The position numbers were made by a program, and so were the translations under genes. DNA of 22,004 nt from JANNMJ01 sp031397815. GTDB taxonomy: Bacteria; Bacteroidota; Bacteroidia; Cytophagales; Hymenobacteraceae. The notes under the pieces were generated by a model. That model saw nothing but the letters and a program-made list of their open reading frames with translations. It ran no database searches and had not been told where the DNA came from. Positions 1 through 7,487 of the stretch are shown piece after piece. Every line of letters starts with the position of its first letter. The first letter of the stretch is position 1. The DNA is taken from assembly GCA_031397815.1 (NCBI GenBank), contig JANNMJ010000070.1:1-22004 (forward strand), written 5' to 3'.

Positions 1-19
1 TAAGAGGCTGTTTAAGTTA
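1..19 (+). repeat. IS left terminal inverted repeat
   Basis: Nineteen bases identical to the reverse complement of 810-828; bases 1-2 (TA) probably belong to the target duplication. The match stops at base 20 (A here, G expected from the other end). Confidence 0.88.
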
Positions 20-787
20 ACAGTAGGATTCGGCGAATATTAGCGATGTAGATCCAAGCAGCGGCGTGACGGGTGGAGCGTTCGTAGTCTCGGGCCAGGC
101 GGCGGTGGGCCGTCGTCCAGGCAATAGTTCGCTCCACCACCCAGCGCCGTACGTGGATGCAAAAAGGACCTTTGTTGACGGCCACTTCGCTTGGCGTACA
201 GACCGTTAGCTGATGTTTCGGCAGCGCCGCCTGCATCCGCGAGCGGAACGTGTTGTCCACGTAGAGCAGGCGTAAGTCGGCCAGCAGTTCGTTGCGTAAC
301 ACCAGCCCGTCCCACCACAACACCGCCGTCGTGCCGTCGTGGCAGGCCGCCGACGTTACCCACGCCGCCAGCAGATTCCCCTGCGTATCGACGACGAAAA
401 ACCGCTTGCGCCCCTTGATGCGCTTGCCCGCATCGTAGCCCACATGGGCGGTGCTGGTGACCGTATTCTTTACGCTTTGCGAGTCGAGGGCACCGGCCGT
501 GGGACAGGCTTTTTTTGGGCGCTTTCCCGCGCATCCACCGTCAGGCAACCGCTTACCCGCTCCCACGTGCCATCCGCACTCCACTTGGCAAAATAGGAGT
601 ACACCGTCGCATAGGGCGGAAAATCGCGCGGCACGTCGCGCCAGCCGCTGCCGTTTTTGAGCACATACAGAATCGCATTCACCACTTCCCGCAGGGGCCA
701 TTTACTGCGCCGCTGAAAGTGGATGAGCGAGGCCAGATGCTCCCATTGTCGATCTGTCAAATCGGAGGTGTAACGCCGTGCGACCAT
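12..787 (-). CDS. IS5-family transposase, made by -1 frameshift
   Basis: This DDE transposase cuts and joins DNA at the element's ends. It is encoded in two overlapping minus-strand frames. The first (787-470, 105 codons) holds the N-terminal DNA-binding region (DUF4096-like: LTDRQWEHLASLI, LYVLKNGSGWRDVP, YSYFAKWSADGTWERV). The second (ending at 12) carries the catalytic core: DSQSVK with the first Asp, GYDAGKRIKGRKRFFVVDT, the second Asp in LLYVDNTF, and RRWVVERTIAWTTAHRRLAR with the catalytic Glu. The second frame is -1 relative to the first. Slippage at 515-509 gives a fused product of about 258 residues, normal for the family, with the triad at about D102, D178 and E219. Without the shift the first frame ends as a 105-residue protein that could act as a regulator. 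No other inactivating change is visible, so the element is probably functional. Confidence 0.9.
509..515 (-). promoter_or_regulatory. Programmed -1 frameshift heptamer A AAA AAG
   Basis: On the minus strand the zero-frame codons read CAA AAA AAG, so bases 515-509 form the canonical slippery heptamer A AAA AAG. Slipping back one base gives AAA AAA GCC and enters the catalytic frame at exactly the point where family similarity resumes (...KK-ACPTAGALDSQSVK). This makes a programmed frameshift more likely than a disabling mutation. Confidence 0.8.
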
Positions 788-791
788 CCCC

Positions 792-799
792 CAAAGGTA
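792..799 (-). promoter_or_regulatory. Possible transposase promoter -7 element
   Basis: The minus strand reads TACCTTTG, a full match to the Bacteroidota -7 consensus TAnnTTTG. It lies only 4 nt before the ATG at 787, so a transcript from it would be nearly leaderless, or the true start lies further in. No clear -33 TTG is present at the usual distance; the terminal repeat occupies that position. Confidence 0.35.
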
Positions 800-809
800 C
801 CGACCCCGC

Positions 810-828
810 TAACTTAAACAGCCTCTTA
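810..828 (-). repeat. IS right terminal inverted repeat
   Basis: Reverse complement of 1-19 with no mismatch. Its last TA (827-828) would be the second copy of the target duplication. It lies directly against the terminator stem that starts at 829. Confidence 0.88.
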
Positions 829-869
829 GACCGCCCCGCTGACCTTTTGGTTGGCGGGGCGGTCTTTTT
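829..869 (+). terminator. Rho-independent terminator next to the IS
   Basis: Perfect 11-bp stem: GACCGCCCCGC (829-839) pairs with GCGGGGCGGTC (854-864) across a 14-nt loop, followed by five T (865-869). The T-tract lies on the plus strand only, so it would terminate a plus-strand gene that lay upstream before the IS inserted. No plus-strand gene precedes it inside the window. Confidence 0.85.
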
Positions 870-980
870 GGTACCAACGCCAGTCTGACGCTGATTCTGC
901 TGACCGGATGCACCTTTATAGGCTTTCTTTAGATACTTTCGGGCGGCGGGCCGTTGGCTTAGCTATAGCATAGGTTAGAT

Positions 981-1808
981 ATGATGGGTATGAGGCACCG
1001 TTTTCTACTCATCGGGTGTTTTTTGATGCTTATCGCGCCGTGGAAGGAGGTTGAGGGGCGGGCTTCGGCGCCTGATAGCTTGCGGGCGGTGTTGCGGCAG
1101 CGGGATTTGCCGGTTAGTCGGCGGGTGGTGGCGTTGGAGGGGCTTTGTCGGTTGTATGGGACGCCGGGCTTGGATGCGGATTCGGCGCTGCTTTATGGCG
1201 AGCAGGCGGCGGCGCTGGCGTGGCGTACGGCCGGTGTGAGGCCGCAGCTGCTGTTGGATGTGCTCAATACCCTCGGCACCCTCCTCGATAACCTGCTCAA
1301 CTGGGGGCGGGCGCAGGCCGGGCAGGTGATGAATCATCCGACGGCCGTGGAAGCGGCGCAAATCGCGGCCACCGCTCTCGCCTTGCACCGCCCCACGGCG
1401 ACGAACCGCCGGATACAGCTCGTCGCGGAGCTGCCGCCGGGCTTGCCGCCCGTGTGGGTCGACCCGGCGCTTCTCGGTACGGTGCTGCGGAATCTGGTGG
1501 GGAACGCGGTGAAGTTTACGCCCGCTGGCGGCGCGGTTACGGTGCGGCTAACGGCTGATTTGCCGGGTTTTCTGCGTTTTACGGTGACGGATACGGGCGT
1601 TGGTATCGCTCCGGAGCAGCTCGCCACGTTGTTTGAGCCGGGGCGAGCGCGCTCGACTTCGGACGCCACTACCGGCGAAGTGGGGACGGGCTTGGGCCTC
1701 GCCGTATGCCGGTCGTTCGTGCGACTGCTGGGCGGCGAGCTGCGCGCGAGCAGTAGGCCCGGTCAGTGGGCGGCGTTCACATTCGATGTGCCCGTGGCGC
1801 AAGGGTGA
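981..1808 (+). pseudogene. Internally deleted sensor histidine kinase
   Basis: The reading frame is intact (275 codons) but its architecture is incomplete. Residues 1-28 resemble a signal peptide. Residues about 30-98 resemble the start of the periplasmic TPR region of Bacteroidota kinases (DADSALLYGEQAAALA, LLDVLNTLG). The sequence then passes directly into LLDNLLNWGRAQAG, which normally follows the phospho-acceptor helices. Residues 160-272 form a good HATPase_c domain: N box near N175 (NLVGNAVKF), G1 box DTGVGIAPEQ (D204), G2 box GTGLGLAV (236-242). The remaining TPRs, membrane helix, coiled coil and H-box histidine are absent. The junction is near 1260-1285. A complete family member would be roughly twice this size. 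The protein could not autophosphorylate in the usual way and, with a signal peptide and no membrane helix before the ATPase, would be misplaced. It is most likely decayed, though an in-frame deletion product with some residual role cannot be excluded. No response regulator is adjacent. Confidence 0.75.
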
Positions 1809-2005
1809 GCTATAACACCTATGATCAGATCAGGATAGGTCAAAATAAATTGCGGAAAAATCCCACAAAAAAGTAACGATAGCCCTTTTCGCTACGTCTG
1901 GCGCCCCGCACTTAGCCCGTAGGCACGAACTTCGCCTTGCCGCTCGAAACGACCTAACGGCGCTGCGCTGCGCACGCTACTCATTCCCCACCACTTGCTG
2001 ATTAT

Positions 2006-5000
2006 ATGAGCAATTATTACCCTGCTTCCCGCCGTTCGTGGTGGCGAGGCCTTCTGGCTATTGGTTTATTGATGGGCGGCAGTAGGGCCGCTTCCGCTCA
2101 ATGGACGGTGCAGAACTCCAATTTCTCGCAGGCGAGCGTCGGCATCTCCTCGATTTCCATCGTTGATGCCAACACGGCGTGGGCGCCGGGCTACGATGGT
2201 ACCGCGCCGCTCAACGGCTACAACGGGTTCACCCGCACCACCAACGGCGGCACCACCTGGACGTCGGGCTTCGTGACGCCCGCGCAAGGCCTCAACGCAG
2301 TCGGGTTTGCGGCGGTCAGCACGCAGACGGCTTGGGCGGCCTATTCTAATTTCAACACCGGCGGCGGCGGCGGCTTCATTTTCCGCACCACCAACGGCGG
2401 CACCACCTGGACGACGCTGACGCCCGCCGGAGCCTTTCCGGCGGCGCAAGGCGGCTTCCTCGACGGTGTAATTGCCTTCGATGCGAACACGGTTCTCGCC
2501 ATCGGCGACCCTGTGGGTGGTTTCTGGGAGATGTACCGCTCCGTCAATGCCGGGGTTTCGTGGTCGCGCATCAGCTCCACGTCGCTGCCGTTGCCACAGG
2601 CCGGGGAATACGCTATCGTGGGCACGACGCAGCGGAGCGGCAACAACGTCTGGATTGCGACCAATTTCGGGAACGTGCTTTACTCCAATGACCAAGGCTT
2701 GAGCTGGGGGACGAGTAATACCGGGCTGGCCACCATCACGCAGCTGGCGTTCAGCTCGGCCACGCAGGGCATTGCGTATGATGCAGCTAACCCGAACATT
2801 ATCTCCCGCACGTTCGATGGCGGGCTGAGCTGGGCGGCGCTTGTGGTGTCTGGCCCAGTGTTTACGGCGGATGTGGCCGGGGTGCCCGGCTCGCCGGGGA
2901 CGTATGTGAGTGTGGGTGCAAGCACGGCCGGGCAAGGCTCGTCGTACTCCACCGACGGCGGCTTTACGTGGACGGCGATTGACGCGCTCGCGCACAACTC
3001 GGTCGCGTTCCTGAATTCTTCGGTGGGCTATGCGGGCGGGTTCAACACGAACTTCGCTGGCGGCATTTACCGGGGGAGCTTGCCTACCAGCGGCGGCTCT
3101 TACTGCACCGCCAACCTCGGCGGCACGAGCTGCGACATTACGCAGCTCTCGATTTTCGGCACTACCCTCAACACCGTACCCAATGGGTGCGCGCAGGTGA
3201 ACGGGTCGCAGTACTCGATTTACCCCGCTAGCGGCAATACCACTGCCACGCTGGCGCAATCGCAAGTCTACACGTTCGGGGTCACGACCAATGCGACTTC
3301 CATCATTTCGGTATGGGCCGACTGGGACCAAAGCGGCACGTTCGACGCCTCAGAATGGACGCAGGTCACGACGGCCTCGGTGCCCGGTACGGTCGATTTG
3401 GTCTCACTCGCGGTGCCGGCCAACGCCACGCTCGGCCAGACCCGTCTGCGGGTTCGGACGCGCGCTTCCGGCTCAATCAACGGTTCTACGGATGCGTGTA
3501 CGCAGTTTTTCTCCGGCGAAACCGAGGATTACATCATCAGCATTCAGGGTGGCACGAGTAACACGTCGGACCCGACGCCTTACTGCGCGGCTTCACAGCC
3601 GGTGGGTTGCGTTGGCCCGAACATCACGTCGGTAACGCTGGTCGGCACGACGCTCGTCAACGCGTCTACCTGTGCGACCAACGTCGTCGGCGATACCTAC
3701 ACGCGGTACCCCGCCACCGGCACCACCACCGCGACCGTGCAGCGCGGCCAGACCTACAGCCTCAACCTCACCACCGACAACGACGCGATCACGAGCGTTT
3801 GGGTCGACTGGAATCAGAACCTCTTTTTCGATGCCAATGAGTGGACGCAGGTGTACACTGCCGGCCTCGGCGGCACAGTGGGCCTGACGGTTCCGGCCTC
3901 CGCCGTCCTCGGTCAGACCCGGATGCGAGTTCGCTCGCGGGTGAACGGCTCGCCAAACGGCTCAACAGATGCGTGTACGCAATTCGGCTCCGGCGAGGGC
4001 GAAGATTACACGATTACCGTGCAGGCCGGCACCACCAACGCTTACTGCGAGCCGGGCAACTTCACGTCGGGCTGCTCCAACGGCACCATCACGAACGTGC
4101 GCCTGACGGGCACCAACCTCAACAATACCACTACCTGCCAGCTCAGCGGCACGGGCAATGCCTACACGATTTTCCCGGCGAGCGGCGTCACTACGGGGTC
4201 GGTGCAGCGCACCAATACGTACGCGCTCAACGTCACCACCGACCTTAACTCCATCGTGAGCGTGTGGGTCGATTGGAACCAGAACCAGCTCTTCGATACG
4301 AATGAGTGGACGCAGATCGCCACCGCCACCACGCCGGGAACGCCAGCGACGGCCGGGCTGCTGATTCCCGCCAACGCCACGCTCGGCCAGACGCGGATGC
4401 GGATCCGGACGCGCGCGGCAGGTTCGTCTAACGGTTCCAACGATGCGTGCTCAGCGTTCGGCTCCGGCGAATCGGAAGATTACACGATTACGGTCCTCGC
4501 CGCCCCTAACCCGGGCAATGTGACCTGCACGCCGGGCAACTTCGCGGCCGGGTGCGGTGGCGGCACGATTACGCGTGTTGAAGTCGCCGGCACGACGCTC
4601 AATTCCGTCTCGACCTGCCAGCTCAACTCCTTCGGGAACGCCTACACCGTGTTCCCGGCTTCGGGCACCACCACGGGATCCGTGACGCCGGGCACCACGT
4701 ACGCCCTGCGCGTCACCACCAGCCAAAGCGCCATCATCAGCGCCTGGGCCGACTGGAATCAGAACAACTCCTTCGATACAAACGAATGGGTGCAGGTCAC
4801 GACGGCCTCCACGGCGGGCACGGCGGCCATCGTCGGCTGGCTGGTTCCGGCCTCGGCTCAGCCCGGCGCTACGTGGGTGCGCATCCGGACCCGCGCGGCG
4901 GGTTCGTCGAACGGCCCCGGCGATGCTTGCTCGAACTTCGCCTCTGGCGAAACCGAAGACTATCAAATCAACGTCGGCAACTGCACGCTGACCGCGCCGG

Positions 5001-6952
5001 TGATCGTCGGGTCCACGGGCTTGTGCGCCGGTAGCACGCTGGTGCTGGCCGCCACGGGCGTACCCGCCAACTCGACCTACGCGTGGGCCGGGCCGAACAA
5101 CTTCACCTCGGCCCTCTCGGCGCCCCTGATTCCGAACGTAACCACCGCCAATGCGGGCGCTTACACGCTCACCATCACGCGGGCGGGCTGCACGGGCACG
5201 GCGCAGCCGTTCACGGTGGCCGTGAACGCGGCGCCAGCGGCCGTCACCCCAACCGGCGCGCAGCGTTGCGGCGCGGGTACCCTCACCCTGACCGCCACCG
5301 GCGCTCCCGCGGGCGGCGCTTACCGCTGGTACACCGTCCAGACGGGCGGCACCGCCATCGTCGGCGCCACTGGCGCGAGCTTCACCACGCCGAGCCTCAG
5401 CACCACCACCACGTATTACGTGAGCGCCGTGGGCGCCGGTAGCTGCGAAGGCCCCCGCACGGCCGTGGTAGCCGCAATTGGCACTGCCCCAACGGCGGCC
5501 ATCTCGGCCGGTGGACCGATCTCGTTCTGCGCGGGCGGCTCCGTGACGCTCACCGCCAACGGTGGCTCCGCGAACGCCACCTACCAGTGGACGCTCGGCG
5601 GCCAGTCGATTCCCAACGCCGATTCGCGGACGTATGCCGCCACGCAGGCCGGGGTTTACTCGGTGACCGTGAGCAACAGCAGCGGCACGGGTTGCTCGGC
5701 TACTTCAGCCCCCGTGACCGTCACGGTGAACCCTGCGCAATCGGCGGCTTTTGCTTACGCGAACAGCACGTATTGCCTCAGCGGCGGCGGTAACGCCACC
5801 CCGAGCCTCACCGGCACGCCCGGCGGCACGTTCACCGCGCAACCCGCCGGTCTGGCCCTGACGGCCGGTACGGGCGTCATCAATCTCTCGAACAGCACCG
5901 CTGGTACCTACGTGGTGACCTACACCTCGCCCGGCCCGTGCGCCGCCTCGACCACGCAAACCCTCACCCTCACCAACGCGCCGCTCGCCACGTTCTCGTT
6001 CGCTACGCCGAGCGTGTGCGCCGGTAGCGTCGCCACGGTGCAACCCACGCTCGGCGCGGGTGCCGGGACGGGCACGTTCAGCGCCCAGCCTGTTGGGTTG
6101 TCTATCGACCCATTTTCGGGGGTGATCAATGTGACGGCTTCGGCGGTCGGGACGTACACCGTCACCAACGCCATCGCGGCCAGCGGAAGCTGCGCGGCGG
6201 CTTCGGCCCAAGCGCTCTTCACCATTACGGCCGCGCCAACGGCAACCGCCACTGCCGGTGGCCCGACGACCTTCTGTGCGGGCGGCTCCGTGACTCTGAC
6301 TGCTACTGGCACGGGTAACTTCCTGTGGAGCAACGGCGCTACCACGTCGTCCATCAACGTCACGCAAAGCGGCACTTACACGGTGACTGTCACAAACGCC
6401 AGCCAGTGCGCCGCCACTTCGGCCCCAGTAACCGTGACCGTGAACCCGACGCCTGCGACGCCAACCATCAGCGCAACGCCGCAAACTGGCGGCGGCATCC
6501 TGCTCACCAGCAGCGCCGGAGTGGGCAACCAGTGGTATCTGGGCGGCCAGCCGATTCCCGGCGCGACAGGTACCGCCTACCTCGTGGCCACGTCCGCGCA
6601 GAACGGCACGTACACGGTCGTGGCAACGGGCCTCGGCGGCTGTGAATCGGCGCCGTCGCTCGGCCTGCCGGTAGTGATTACGGGTACTATGGAAGAAACC
6701 GCCGCCGCCGCGGGCTTCAGCCTCTGGCCGAACCCCACTGCCGACGGTCGCCTCTTCCTGACGCTGCCCGCCACCACCGCACCCACGCCGGTCACCATCC
6801 TCGACGCTACGGGCCGGGTAGTCTACGCCGCTGAGCACCGCGCTACGGCGGGTCAGCCGGTGGAGCTACGCCTGACGCTGCCGGTGGGCGTGTACTCGGT
6901 ACGCGTCGCCACGACGAACGGGCCGCTGGTGCGCCGTCTGGTGCGGCAGTAG
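2006..6952 (+). CDS. T9SS cargo: BNR-like, four GEVED, Ig-like array
   Basis: A giant exported protein (1648 aa) of unknown specific function, probably surface-bound or released adhesin-like. Residues 1-32 are a Sec signal peptide (cleavage near ASA-Q). Residues about 33-360 contain YCF48/BNR-type propeller repeats with the signature TTNGGTTWT. Four consecutive GEVED modules follow at about 366-514, 525-674, 679-831 and 839-991, each starting with a Cys pair and containing WxDWNQN...F(D)xNEW and ending S/GExEDYxI. Residues about 992-1562 are Ig-like modules (Ig_7/PKD-like) with CAGS or FCAGGSVTLTA openings and a YRWY module. Residues 1571-1648 are a type A sorting domain (FSLWPNPTADG, then VGVYSVRVATTNG...RRLVRQ), which T9SS removes on export. 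Start ATG 2006 is directly before the signal peptide. The 197 bp upstream have no clear promoter. Many small frames antisense to this gene are shadows. Confidence 0.9.
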   Translation: MSNYYPASRRSWWRGLLAIGLLMGGSRAASAQWTVQNSNFSQASVGISSISIVDANTAWAPGYDGTAPLNGYNGFTRTTNGGTTWTSGFVTPAQGLNAVGFAAVSTQTAWAAYSNFNTGGGGGFIFRTTNGGTTWTTLTPAGAFPAAQGGFLDGVIAFDANTVLAIGDPVGGFWEMYRSVNAGVSWSRISSTSLPLPQAGEYAIVGTTQRSGNNVWIATNFGNVLYSNDQGLSWGTSNTGLATITQLAFSSATQGIAYDAANPNIISRTFDGGLSWAALVVSGPVFTADVAGVPGSPGTYVSVGASTAGQGSSYSTDGGFTWTAIDALAHNSVAFLNSSVGYAGGFNTNFAGGIYRGSLPTSGGSYCTANLGGTSCDITQLSIFGTTLNTVPNGCAQVNGSQYSIYPASGNTTATLAQSQVYTFGVTTNATSIISVWADWDQSGTFDASEWTQVTTASVPGTVDLVSLAVPANATLGQTRLRVRTRASGSINGSTDACTQFFSGETEDYIISIQGGTSNTSDPTPYCAASQPVGCVGPNITSVTLVGTTLVNASTCATNVVGDTYTRYPATGTTTATVQRGQTYSLNLTTDNDAITSVWVDWNQNLFFDANEWTQVYTAGLGGTVGLTVPASAVLGQTRMRVRSRVNGSPNGSTDACTQFGSGEGEDYTITVQAGTTNAYCEPGNFTSGCSNGTITNVRLTGTNLNNTTTCQLSGTGNAYTIFPASGVTTGSVQRTNTYALNVTTDLNSIVSVWVDWNQNQLFDTNEWTQIATATTPGTPATAGLLIPANATLGQTRMRIRTRAAGSSNGSNDACSAFGSGESEDYTITVLAAPNPGNVTCTPGNFAAGCGGGTITRVEVAGTTLNSVSTCQLNSFGNAYTVFPASGTTTGSVTPGTTYALRVTTSQSAIISAWADWNQNNSFDTNEWVQVTTASTAGTAAIVGWLVPASAQPGATWVRIRTRAAGSSNGPGDACSNFASGETEDYQINVGNCTLTAPVIVGSTGLCAGSTLVLAATGVPANSTYAWAGPNNFTSALSAPLIPNVTTANAGAYTLTITRAGCTGTAQPFTVAVNAAPAAVTPTGAQRCGAGTLTLTATGAPAGGAYRWYTVQTGGTAIVGATGASFTTPSLSTTTTYYVSAVGAGSCEGPRTAVVAAIGTAPTAAISAGGPISFCAGGSVTLTANGGSANATYQWTLGGQSIPNADSRTYAATQAGVYSVTVSNSSGTGCSATSAPVTVTVNPAQSAAFAYANSTYCLSGGGNATPSLTGTPGGTFTAQPAGLALTAGTGVINLSNSTAGTYVVTYTSPGPCAASTTQTLTLTNAPLATFSFATPSVCAGSVATVQPTLGAGAGTGTFSAQPVGLSIDPFSGVINVTASAVGTYTVTNAIAASGSCAAASAQALFTITAAPTATATAGGPTTFCAGGSVTLTATGTGNFLWSNGATTSSINVTQSGTYTVTVTNASQCAATSAPVTVTVNPTPATPTISATPQTGGGILLTSSAGVGNQWYLGGQPIPGATGTAYLVATSAQNGTYTVVATGLGGCESAPSLGLPVVITGTMEETAAAAGFSLWPNPTADGRLFLTLPATTAPTPVTILDATGRVVYAAEHRATAGQPVELRLTLPVGVYSVRVATTNGPLVRRLVRQ

Positions 6953-7005
6953 AGGTTGAGTGATTCCTTCTGAAGCCTGTCGGTTTTGGGGGGAAGAGGA
7001 ATGAT

Positions 7006-7048
7006 AATCGCCCCGTCGAGCAAAGCTCGGCGGGGCGATTTGGTTTTT
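7006..7048 (+). terminator. Rho-independent terminator after the first T9SS gene
   Basis: AATCGCCCCG (7006-7015) pairs perfectly with CGGGGCGATT (7031-7040). The loop holds a second stem, CGAGC/GCTCG (7017-7021 with 7025-7029). A T-rich tail TTTGGTTTTT follows. It lies 54 nt after the stop codon. Confidence 0.88.
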
Positions 7049-7171
7049 GGTGGGGGGGAAGCACGCACCCGGGGTAGCCCACACTTCGCTTTGGGCAACC
7101 CCGGGCTTTGGAGAAGAACCCCGTTGGGGTACTTTGAATGGTTTACTGGGTCGATTTATCAGAACGCGGTT

Positions 7172-7381
7172 GACGCGGGGCTCCAGCCCCGTGTCGCCTA
7201 TTCGCGGGGCTCTGGCCCCGCCATTCCAATCGGCGCATTCCGACGTACCCGGCACCGGGACGGTGCCGGTGGTTGGGGACTAATTGGCTTGAGCAGCTCC
7301 GGCACCGAGACGGTGCCGGGTACGTAGGCTGGCAGGTCAAGAGACCTGCGAATACCCGACACGGGGCTGGAGCCCCGCGTC
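7172..7381. repeat. Inverted pair of three-hairpin cassettes
   Basis: Six short palindromes form two cassettes in opposite orientation. First cassette: 7172-7195 (CGGGGCT-cc-AGCCCCG core), 7204-7221 (GCGGGGC/GCCCCGC), 7249-7269 (CCGGCACCG/CGGTGCCGG). Second cassette, reversed: 7299-7319 (same CCGGCACCG stem), 7332-7349 (GCAGGTC/GACCTGC), 7358-7381. The outer 24-bp palindromes are exact reverse complements of one another. The middle ones keep the TATTCGC flank but have different stem bases on both sides, so pairing is preserved. The parts between are less similar. This looks like a mobile or REP-like structured repeat rather than coding DNA. Confidence 0.8.
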
Positions 7382-7421
7382 AAGCCAGGGGCGGGTACCC
7401 CAAAAGGCGCCCCTTCCAAAG

Positions 7422-7454
7422 TTGGGAATCAGCCCTTAGCCTGCCGCATCTTTG
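7422..7454 (+). promoter_or_regulatory. Candidate promoter of the second T9SS gene
   Basis: TTG (7422-7424), a 22-nt spacer and CATCTTTG (7447-7454) match the Bacteroidota -33/-7 pattern (TTG, 17-23 nt, TAnnTTTG) with one mismatch in the -7 element. It would give a leader of about 27 nt before the ATG at 7488. Confidence 0.4.
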
Positions 7455-7487
7455 TAGAGGTATCACCGCCACCCGTTTTTTACTTCC

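Larger units (their letters stand above)
1..828 (-). mobile_element. IS5-family insertion sequence, complete
   Basis: The element is bounded by a perfect inverted repeat: positions 1-19 (TAAGAGGCTGTTTAAGTTA) are the reverse complement of 810-828. The outermost TA on each side is probably the 2-bp target duplication typical of several IS5 subgroups, leaving 17-bp ends (3-19 and 810-826). One transposase, read on the minus strand through a -1 frameshift, fills the element. Size (about 825 bp), end sequence and the two-frame arrangement fit the IS427/IS1031-like part of the IS5 family; the exact subgroup is inference. The window begins exactly at the left end, which could mean an assembly edge at a multicopy element or simply the chosen window. 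No passenger gene is visible. Confidence 0.9.
6953..7487. other. 535-bp spacer: terminator, hairpin cassettes, promoter
   Basis: No convincing gene lies here. The several open frames on both strands follow repeat symmetry, are short, and are proline, arginine and glycine rich. The spacer holds a terminator (7006-7048), a GC-rich stretch with smaller hairpins such as ACCCCGTTGGGGT (7116-7128), the inverted hairpin cassette pair (7172-7381) and a candidate promoter (7422-7454). Confidence 0.7.

Noticed and set aside
1809..2005. Promoter or riboswitch before the first T9SS gene
   Set aside because: I find no TAnnTTTG with a TTG at a suitable distance and no recognisable conserved RNA structure.
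5705..6838. 377-residue minus-strand frame
   Set aside because: It is antisense to the Ig-like region of the first T9SS protein, Arg/Gly-rich, with no domain.
7047..7419. Short genes in the spacer between the T9SS genes
   Set aside because: Their translations mirror the inverted hairpin cassettes (the same GSSPVS-type peptides appear on both strands), so they are products of the repeat, not genes.
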